This document shows, piece after piece, positions 58,685-64,000 of a stretch of DNA of 64,000 bases (its first letter is position 1; every line of letters begins with the position of its first letter). The position numbers and the translations under genes are program-made. The notes beneath the pieces were generated by a model. That model saw only the letters and a list, made by a program, of their open reading frames with translations, was not told the origin of the DNA and did not search any database. The stretch is from Brachybacterium squillarum M-6-3 (GTDB lineage Bacteria > Actinomycetota > Actinomycetes > Actinomycetales > Dermabacteraceae): positions 434,001 to 498,000 of the forward strand of contig NZ_AGBX01000007.1 in assembly GCF_000225825.1 (NCBI RefSeq). Reading direction: 5' to 3'.

Positions 58685-59752
58685 TCAGGCGTTCTCGAAG
58701 GTCGAGGTGTCGATGACGGCACGGAAGTACACCTCGCCGTTGACCACCCGGTCGTAGGTGGAGTCGACCTCGTCCACGCCGATGGTCTCGATGACCGCGC
58801 CGATGCCGTGCTCGGCGCAGAAGTCGAGCATCTTCTGGGTCTCTGCGATGCCGCCGATGTTGGAGCCCGCGAGGACCTTGCCGCCGCCGATGAGGGAGAA
58901 CATCTGGAACTGCTGCGGGTTCGGCGGGGCGCCGACGACGGCCATCACGCCGTGGGGCTTGAGCAGGCCGAGGTAGCCGTCCAGGGGGATGTCGGCGCTG
59001 ATCGTGTTCAGGATCAGGTCGAACTCGCCGCGGTGCTCCTCGAAGAAGCCGTCCTCGGCGGTGGCGAGCACCTGCAGGGCGCCCAGCTCCATCGCCATCT
59101 GCTCCTTCTTGCGGGAGCGGGACAGCACGGTGACCTCGGCGCCCATGGCCACGGCGATCTGCACGCCCATGTGCCCGAGGCCGCCCATGCCGAGCACGGC
59201 CACCTTCTTGGGCAGGCCGTTCACGGTCTCGCCGGCGCCCCAGCGGTCCAGGGGCGCGAAGGTGGTGATGCCGGCGCACAGCAGCGGCGCGGCGACGTCG
59301 AAGTCGAGCTCGTCGGGGATGCGGCACACGAAGCGCTCGTTGACGACGACCTTCTGGGCGTAGCCGCCCTGGGTGATGGTGCCGTCGACGTCCTTCGCGG
59401 CGTAGGTGCCGACGTTGCCGCGCAGGCAGTCCTGCTCCTGGTCGGCGAGGCACTGCTCGCACTCGCCGCAGGAGTTGACCATGCAGCCCACGCCGACGCG
59501 GTCGCCGACCTTCCACTCGGTGACGTCCTCGCCGACCGCGGAGACGACGCCCGCGATCTCGTGGCCGACCGTCAGCGGGAAGGGCACCTCGCCCCACTCG
59601 TTGCGGATGGTGTGGATGTCGCTGTGGCAGATGCCGGCGGCCTTGATGTCGATGACGACATCGTCGGCGCGCGGGTCGCGGCGCTCGATCTCGGCGACCT
59701 GGTACGGCTGGTCGGGCCCGGTCTTCTGCAGGGCCTTCACGGTGAGGGGCAC
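58685..59752 (-). CDS. Zinc-dependent NAD(P) alcohol dehydrogenase, cinnamyl-alcohol/YahK type
   Basis: A 355-residue medium-chain dehydrogenase. Catalytic zinc ligands C42 (AAGICHSD) and H64-E65 (VGHEIAG); structural zinc site CGECEQCLADQEQDC; NAD(P)-binding GMGGLGHMGVQIA; VGAPP and GGIAETQKMLDF are typical of YahK-like aldehyde reductases. GTG start at 59752 with AGGAGACACC upstream. Downstream of thiL with a hairpin between. Physiological aldehyde unknown. Confidence 0.9.
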   Translation of the reverse strand: MPLTVKALQKTGPDQPYQVAEIERRDPRADDVVIDIKAAGICHSDIHTIRNEWGEVPFPLTVGHEIAGVVSAVGEDVTEWKVGDRVGVGCMVNSCGECEQCLADQEQDCLRGNVGTYAAKDVDGTITQGGYAQKVVVNERFVCRIPDELDFDVAAPLLCAGITTFAPLDRWGAGETVNGLPKKVAVLGMGGLGHMGVQIAVAMGAEVTVLSRSRKKEQMAMELGALQVLATAEDGFFEEHRGEFDLILNTISADIPLDGYLGLLKPHGVMAVVGAPPNPQQFQMFSLIGGGKVLAGSNIGGIAETQKMLDFCAEHGIGAVIETIGVDEVDSTYDRVVNGEVYFRAVIDTSTFENA

Positions 59753-59797
59753 GGTGTCTCCTGTCGTTCGGTGACGTGCTGCGCTCCACCCTAGACC

Positions 59798-59826
59798 CGG
59801 GCCCCGACGGACGAGTCGGGGAGCCC
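59798..59826 (-). terminator. Hairpin between thiL and the alcohol dehydrogenase
   Basis: CCCCGAC (59802-59808) pairs with GTCGGGG (59815-59821), with flanking GGGC/GCCC pairing. Placed 30 nt after the thiL stop. Confidence 0.5.
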
Positions 59827-59852
59827 CCAGGCGGTCGGGCGGGCTCAGCCGC

Positions 59853-60887
59853 TCAGGCGAAGTGGTCGAAGCCGGGGCCGGGGACGGACCGACCGCCGAG
59901 CAGGACCGTGCCCGGCCCGGCCGAGGCGTCCGGCGCGCGGAGCCGGCCGACGGGGCGGAAGCCCGCCGGCAGGTCCTCCGGGGCACCGGCGGCGAGCATC
60001 AGGTGCTCCTCCCCGCCGTGCAGCACCCACTCCCAGGGGTCCTGACCGAGACTCTCCGCGAGGCCGCGCAGCGCCGCGACGTCCGGTGCCAGGGCATCGG
60101 GATCCAGGTCGACCACCAGCCCGGAGGCGTCCGCGAGGCGCCTGCCGTCGCGCACCAGGCCGTCGGAGAGATCCATCTGGGCGCGTGCCCCCGGCGCCCA
60201 GCCGAGGGCGAGATCGGGACGGGGGTCGTCGTGCCGGAGCAGCAGCTCCGCCTCCTCGGCGCTCGGGACCGTCCCCTCCGCACCGGGCAGGGGCCGGGCC
60301 GCGGAGCCGCCGTCGAAGGGCAGTCGCACGCGGTCGGCGAGCAGGAGGGCGAGGCCGGCGGCGGAGCGGCCCAGCCGCGGACCGCCCACGGCGAGCACGT
60401 CCCCCGCCCGGGCGGTGCCGCGGGTCAGGGGCGTCGCCCCCTCGGGCAGGGAGCCGACGGCGGTGAGGGTGATGGTCAGCTGCTCGGCGGAGCCGAGGTC
60501 ACCGCCGACGACGCTCGCGCCCCAACGGGCGGCCTGCTCGGCGCAGCCCGCGGTGAGGTGCGCGAACACCCACGGCTCCTCGTCGCGCGGCGCGGAGATC
60601 GCGACCACCAGCGCCTGGGGACGGGCGCCCATCGCGGCGACGTCGGCGAGGTTCTGGGTGGCGGCCTTGGCGCCGACCCGGTGCGCGGTGGTGGCGCGGC
60701 GCAGGAAGTCGTGGCCCTCCACCAGGGTGTCGGTGGTGATCACCAGGCGCGGCGAGTCCAGGCGCAGCACGGCGGCGTCGTCGCCCGGCCCGACCTCGGT
60801 GCGTGCATCCGTGCCCAGCAGCGACAGCATCCGGGCGAGCAGCCCGGCCTCGCCGGTGGGGGCCGAGTCCTCGTGCGCGGTGGTCAT
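59853..60887 (-). CDS. thiL: Thiamine-monophosphate kinase
   Basis: A 344-residue ThiL, final step to thiamine diphosphate. VGPGDDAAVLRL, LVITTDTLVEGHDFLRR, KAATQNLADVAAMGARPQALVVA, GWGASVVGGDLGS-type and MDLSDGLVRDGRRLA motifs are all present. It is divergent from the DUF3515 gene; ddl and gpsA follow further on, a conserved actinobacterial neighbourhood. No TPP riboswitch is visible upstream. Confidence 0.95.
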   Translation of the reverse strand: MTTAHEDSAPTGEAGLLARMLSLLGTDARTEVGPGDDAAVLRLDSPRLVITTDTLVEGHDFLRRATTAHRVGAKAATQNLADVAAMGARPQALVVAISAPRDEEPWVFAHLTAGCAEQAARWGASVVGGDLGSAEQLTITLTAVGSLPEGATPLTRGTARAGDVLAVGGPRLGRSAAGLALLLADRVRLPFDGGSAARPLPGAEGTVPSAEEAELLLRHDDPRPDLALGWAPGARAQMDLSDGLVRDGRRLADASGLVVDLDPDALAPDVAALRGLAESLGQDPWEWVLHGGEEHLMLAAGAPEDLPAGFRPVGRLRAPDASAGPGTVLLGGRSVPGPGFDHFA

Positions 60888-60970
60888 CGCTCCAGTCTGC
60901 CGGATCGGCGCCGGACTCCCTCATCGACCGGCGCCGGAGCCCCGACCCGCACCTCCCCGGGCGGAGCCGG

Positions 60971-60976
60971 TACCCT
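60971..60976 (+). promoter_or_regulatory. TACCCT -10 box of the DUF3515 gene
   Basis: Ends 6 nt before the GTG start at 60983; probable leaderless transcript. Confidence 0.5.
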
Positions 60977-60982
60977 GCTCGG

Positions 60983-61477
60983 GTGCCACGTCCCCTCCCC
61001 CTGCGCCCCCTGCTCGCCGTGCTCGGCGGCGGGGCGCTGCTGACCGCCGCAGGCTGCGGCACCGTGCAGGTGCCCGCGGGCCCCGAGGCCTCGGCCACCG
61101 AGTGCGCGGACGTGGTGATCGGCGCGCCGCCCACCCTGCTGGAGCTGGACCGCCATGAGACCTCCAGCCAGGGCACCGTGGCCTGGGGCTCCGGGGAGGA
61201 CACCATCGTGCTGCGCTGCGGCGTGCAGTCCCCCGGCCCCACCACGGAGCGCTGCACGCGCCTCGGCGACGCGGACGGCGCCACTGTGGACTGGATCGTG
61301 CGGGAGCAGGACGGGCTGGTCTTCTACACCACCTACGGCCGCTCCCCCGCCATCGAGGTGTCGGTACCGCGGTCGGTCGCCCCCGACCAGCCCTCCGCGG
61401 CGGCGCTGGACCTCACCCAGCTGGTGACCACCACCGTCGAGGCCACCGACTACTGCGTGGGCGCCGGAGACGTCTGA
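60983..61477 (+). CDS. DUF3515 family lipoprotein
   Basis: A 164-residue actinobacterial lipoprotein: signal peptide LPLRPLLAVLGGGALLTAAGC with lipobox, then a domain with CADVV, LRCGVQSPGPTTERC and DWIVREQDGLVFYTTYGRSPAIEVSVPR typical of DUF3515. It lies between thiL and ddl as in most actinobacteria, which hints at an envelope role, but the function is unknown. Confidence 0.88.
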   Translation: MPRPLPLRPLLAVLGGGALLTAAGCGTVQVPAGPEASATECADVVIGAPPTLLELDRHETSSQGTVAWGSGEDTIVLRCGVQSPGPTTERCTRLGDADGATVDWIVREQDGLVFYTTYGRSPAIEVSVPRSVAPDQPSAAALDLTQLVTTTVEATDYCVGAGDV

Positions 61478-61493
61478 GCCGCCTGACTCCCGC

Positions 61494-62606
61494 TCAGCGG
61501 GCGCCGAGGCGGCGGTGGCGGGCCTGCTCGATGAGGTCCGTGATGAGGTCCGTGTAGCCGAGGCCCATGTTCTGCCACAGCACCGGGAACATCGAGAACG
61601 GCGTGAAGCCGGGCATCGTGTTGACCTCGTTGACGATCACCTCGCCGTCCGCGGTGACATAGGTGTCCACGCGGGAGAGGCCCTCGAGATCCAAGGCGGT
61701 GAAGGCGCGCGCGGCGACCTCCCGGACGGCCGCCCGCTGCTCCTCGGGCAGGGCCGCGGGCACCTCGACGGTGACGGTGCCCTTGCCGAAGTACTTGGAC
61801 TCGTAGTCGTAGAAGTCGAGGTCGTCGCCGACGATCACCTCGCCGGGCTCGGTGGTGCGCGGCCCGGCCCCGACCAGGCCGGCGAGCACCCCGCACTCGA
61901 CCTCGCGGCCGACGACGCCCTGCTCGATGAGCACCTTGGGGTCCTCGGCGAAGGCGGTCTTCATGGCGTGGTCGAGCTCGGCGGGATCGCTGACCTTGCT
62001 GACGCCGAGGCTGGAGCCGGCGCGGGCGGGCTTGACGAACCAGGGCAACCGCAGGTCCCCGGCGCGGGCGGCGATCGCCTCGGCGTCGCGCGCCCATTCG
62101 TCCTCGTGCACGACGATCCCGGCGGCGGTGGACAGGCACGCGGCTTCCAGAGCCCGCTTGGTGGCGGCCTTGTCCTGGCACAGTGCGGAGGCGAGCACGC
62201 CGCTGCCGACGTAGGGCACGTCCAGCAGCTCGAGCTGGCCCTGCACGGTGCCGTCCTCGCCGTAGGGGCCGTGCAGCAGCGGCCAGATCGCCTCGACCTC
62301 GCCGAGCGGTTCGATCCGGCCCTCGCGGACCACGCGCAGGGCGACCGACTCGCCCGGCCGGTGACGGGTGGCGGGCAGCAGCACCTCGTCGCCGTCGGCG
62401 GGGACCTCGGGCGCCTGCCCCTCGGTGATCTGCCAGTCGGCAGGGTCGGCGGAGACGTGGGTCCAGCGGCCCTCGCGGGTGATGCCGAGGGCGATCACCT
62501 CGTACCGGTACCGGTCGATCGCGCCGAGGATGCCGCCGGCGGTGACGCAGGAGATGCCGTGCTCGCCGCTGCGGCCGCCGAAGAGGAGGGCGATGGTGCT
62601 CGTCAT
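61494..62606 (-). CDS. ddl: D-alanine-D-alanine ligase
   Basis: A 370-residue Ddl making the peptidoglycan precursor dipeptide. IALLFGGRSGEHGISCVTAGG, LLHGPYGEDGTVQGQLELLDVPYVGSGVLASALCQDKAATK, VKPARAGSSLGVSKV and NEVNTMPGFTPFSMFPVLW are characteristic. ATG 62606 is preceded at 7 nt by TACCCT, which supports that start and a leaderless transcript. A GTG at 62624 overlapping the gpsA stop would add six residues. Confidence 0.96.
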   Translation of the reverse strand: MTSTIALLFGGRSGEHGISCVTAGGILGAIDRYRYEVIALGITREGRWTHVSADPADWQITEGQAPEVPADGDEVLLPATRHRPGESVALRVVREGRIEPLGEVEAIWPLLHGPYGEDGTVQGQLELLDVPYVGSGVLASALCQDKAATKRALEAACLSTAAGIVVHEDEWARDAEAIAARAGDLRLPWFVKPARAGSSLGVSKVSDPAELDHAMKTAFAEDPKVLIEQGVVGREVECGVLAGLVGAGPRTTEPGEVIVGDDLDFYDYESKYFGKGTVTVEVPAALPEEQRAAVREVAARAFTALDLEGLSRVDTYVTADGEVIVNEVNTMPGFTPFSMFPVLWQNMGLGYTDLITDLIEQARHRRLGAR

Positions 62607-62613
62607 GCCGGCC

Positions 62614-62619
62614 AGGGTA
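62614..62619 (-). promoter_or_regulatory. TACCCT -10 box before ddl
   Basis: Ends 7 nt before the ddl ATG, just past the gpsA stop codon. Confidence 0.45.
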
Positions 62620-62620
62620 G

Positions 62621-63634
62621 TCACTCCGGTCGGACGGACCTCGACAGCAGGGCCGTGGTGACATGGTCGATCTTCGCGCCGTGGTCGACGACGGCGACGA
62701 CGGAGCGGGTGATGGGCATGTCCACCCCGAGGCGCTCGGCGGCGTGGGCGACGGCGCGGGCGGTGGCGACGCCCTCCGCGGTCTGGCCGACGCGGGCCGC
62801 GGCCGCCTCGACGTCCAGTCCCTCGCCGAGGGCGAGGCCGAGGCGGTGGTTGCGGCTGGCCGGGGAGGCGCAGGTGGCCACGAGGTCGCCCATCCCGGCG
62901 AGGCCCGCGAAGGTCTCGCCGCGGCCGCCGAGGGCCACGCCGAGCCGGGTGATCTCGGCCAGGCCGCGGGTGATGAGGCTGGCGGTGGTGTTGTGGCCGT
63001 AGCCGAGTCCGGCGGCGGCGCCCACGGCGATCGCGATGACGTTCTTCACGGCCCCGGCGACCTCCACCCCGATCACGTCGGTGGAGGTGTAGGCGCGCAG
63101 GTAGGGGGCGCGGAACCAGGCGGCGAAGGCTTCGGCGGCGTCCTTCGTGGGGGCGGCGACGACGCTGCCGCAGGGCTGGCGGGCGGCGATCTCCCCGGAG
63201 AGGTTCGGGCCGGAGAGCACCCCGATCCGCCCCTCCGGGATGCTTCCCGCCTCGGCGAGGATCCGGCTGACGCGGGCGTCGGTGCCGCGCTCGATGCCCT
63301 TGACCAGGGACAGCGTCGGCACCGCGGGCAGCCCGGCGGCCAGCTCCGGATGCTGCTCGCGCCAGGCGGCGAGGGTGGAGCGCAGCGACTGGGCGGGCAC
63401 GGCGACGATGACGCCCTCGGCGCCGTCCAGGGCCTCGGGGACGGCGGCGGTGGCGTCGATGCCCGCGGGCAGCTCGTGCTCGCCGAGGTAGTCGGGGTTG
63501 CGGTGCTCGGTGCGGATCGTGGCGGCGAGCTCGGGGCGGCGGGCCCAGAGGGTGACGTCGTGGCCGCCGTCGGCGAGCACCTGCGCGACGGTGGTGCCCC
63601 AGCTGCCGGCGCCGAGGACGGCCAGGGCGCTCAT
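62621..63634 (-). CDS. gpsA: Glycerol-3-phosphate dehydrogenase [NAD(P)+]
   Basis: A 337-residue GpsA, which makes sn-glycerol 3-phosphate for phospholipids. LAVLGAGSWGTTVAQVLADGGHDVTLWARR (nucleotide site), GPNLSGEIA, EVAGAVKNVIAIAVGAAAGLGYGHNTTASLITRGLAEI (catalytic Lys) and GLAGMGDLVATCASPASRNHRLG are diagnostic. The ATG overlaps the stop of the acyltransferase gene (ATGA). Confidence 0.96.
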   Translation of the reverse strand: MSALAVLGAGSWGTTVAQVLADGGHDVTLWARRPELAATIRTEHRNPDYLGEHELPAGIDATAAVPEALDGAEGVIVAVPAQSLRSTLAAWREQHPELAAGLPAVPTLSLVKGIERGTDARVSRILAEAGSIPEGRIGVLSGPNLSGEIAARQPCGSVVAAPTKDAAEAFAAWFRAPYLRAYTSTDVIGVEVAGAVKNVIAIAVGAAAGLGYGHNTTASLITRGLAEITRLGVALGGRGETFAGLAGMGDLVATCASPASRNHRLGLALGEGLDVEAAAARVGQTAEGVATARAVAHAAERLGVDMPITRSVVAVVDHGAKIDHVTTALLSRSVRPE

Positions 63635-64000
63635 CGACGGCCTCCTGCGCCGCGGACGCACGGCCGGAGCCGGGTCTGCGCGTCCTGGCCGCTGCGGGTG
63701 GTGGCCGCGGCGGCGCGGAGCGCCAGACGGCGACGGTCGTCGGCGCGCAGGCGCTGTCCGCTCTCGGGGCGCAGCGGGTCGCGGCGCGGGTCGTGACGGG
63801 CGGGCGGGGGCTCCTGTCCGCGGGTCTCGGCCAGCAGCATGGTGATCGCCTCCATCAGCTCGTCGGTGAGGCGCATCGCGGCCTCCTGGGTGCTCTCCCC
63901 CGGGCGGGTCTCGGCGCGGATCGGTTCCCCGATGCGGGCGATCAGGCGCCGCCGCGGGAACGGGCGGGGAAGGGCCGCGCCGATCGGCCAGACGGCGCGG
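63631..64000 (-). CDS. 1-acyl-sn-glycerol-3-phosphate acyltransferase, C-terminal part
   Basis: The reading frame is open to the end of the window, so the 5' part is missing. The visible residues include RAVWPIGAALPRPFPRRRLIARIGEPI and a basic C-terminus. The PIG...P...IGEPI pattern fits the end of the PlsC fold. Its position before gpsA and ddl matches the conserved plsC-gpsA-ddl order. Assignment rests on context and a short segment. Confidence 0.6.
   Translation of the reverse strand, partial: RAVWPIGAALPRPFPRRRLIARIGEPIRAETRPGESTQEAAMRLTDELMEAITMLLAETRGQEPPPARHDPRRDPLRPESGQRLRADDRRRLALRAAAATTRSGQDAQTRLRPCVRGAGGRR

Noticed and set aside
60888-60982. TPP riboswitch controlling thiL
   Set aside because: The 95-bp gap is too short and lacks the conserved CUGAGA-type core.

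Overview
The window is GC-rich, gene-dense chromosomal DNA of an actinomycete. Gene content and gene order (DUF3090/SCO1664 cluster, DUF3515 beside thiL and ddl, RNase E with a long disordered N-terminus, ClpP paralogue pair with a small HTH regulator, many GTG starts and ATGA/GTGA overlaps, probable leaderless transcripts) suggest the order Micrococcales; a Brachybacterium-like Dermabacteraceae is my best guess. This is inference from protein character, not from a search. No phage, insertion sequence, CRISPR array or conjugation gene is visible.

Layout. 1-8.3 kb: end of a RecQ-type helicase, a NagE/PtsG-like three-domain sugar PTS permease, two tandem paralogous six-cysteine lipoproteins, an alpha/beta hydrolase, a photolyase, a small membrane protein and a BenE-type transporter behind a possible leader peptide. 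8.3-14.7 kb: Dps, two Gfo/Idh/MocA oxidoreductases, a broken gluconolactonase, an unknown membrane protein, and a divergent LysR/YeiH pair. 14.7-19.5 kb: a molybdate operon (HTH-Mop regulator, modA, modB, modC), then a CDF metal transporter overlapped by a HhH-GPD glycosylase. 19.5-22.9 kb: a zone of decay with a split EamA transporter, a MerR gene without its N-terminus, and a chimera of a membrane-protein remnant with an internally deleted strictosidine-synthase-like protein. 23-25.1 kb: the conserved phosphomutase/DUF3090/SCO1664 trio. 25.4-34.8 kb: tRNA-Ala(GGC), histidine phosphatase, rsfS, nadD, proA, proB, obgE, rpmA, rplU on the minus strand, interrupted by a plus-strand ribokinase. 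34.9-38.1 kb: RNase E/G. 38.5-45.9 kb: cydA, cydB, cydD, cydC and an overlapping NarL-type sensor kinase, with its likely response regulator converging from the other strand. 46-56.7 kb: the conserved rpmB / recG-rsmD ... coaD-yceD-rnc-mutM region, interrupted between rsmD and coaD by about 3.8 kb of accessory genes. These include a ClpP pair in which one subunit has lost its catalytic serine and aspartate. 56.8-64 kb: HAD hydrolase, phosphotransferase, alcohol dehydrogenase, thiL, DUF3515 lipoprotein, ddl, gpsA and the end of a PlsC-like acyltransferase.

The main non-routine signals are: the ClpP/pseudo-ClpP pair with a neighbouring XRE regulator, inserted into a housekeeping cluster; three long intergenic palindromes (60, 79 and 57 bp) that do not look like ordinary terminators; a set of genes whose TANNNT box lies 6-7 nt before the start codon, as in leaderless transcription; several pseudogenes that all decayed by internal deletion; and a tandem lipoprotein pair with six conserved cysteines.
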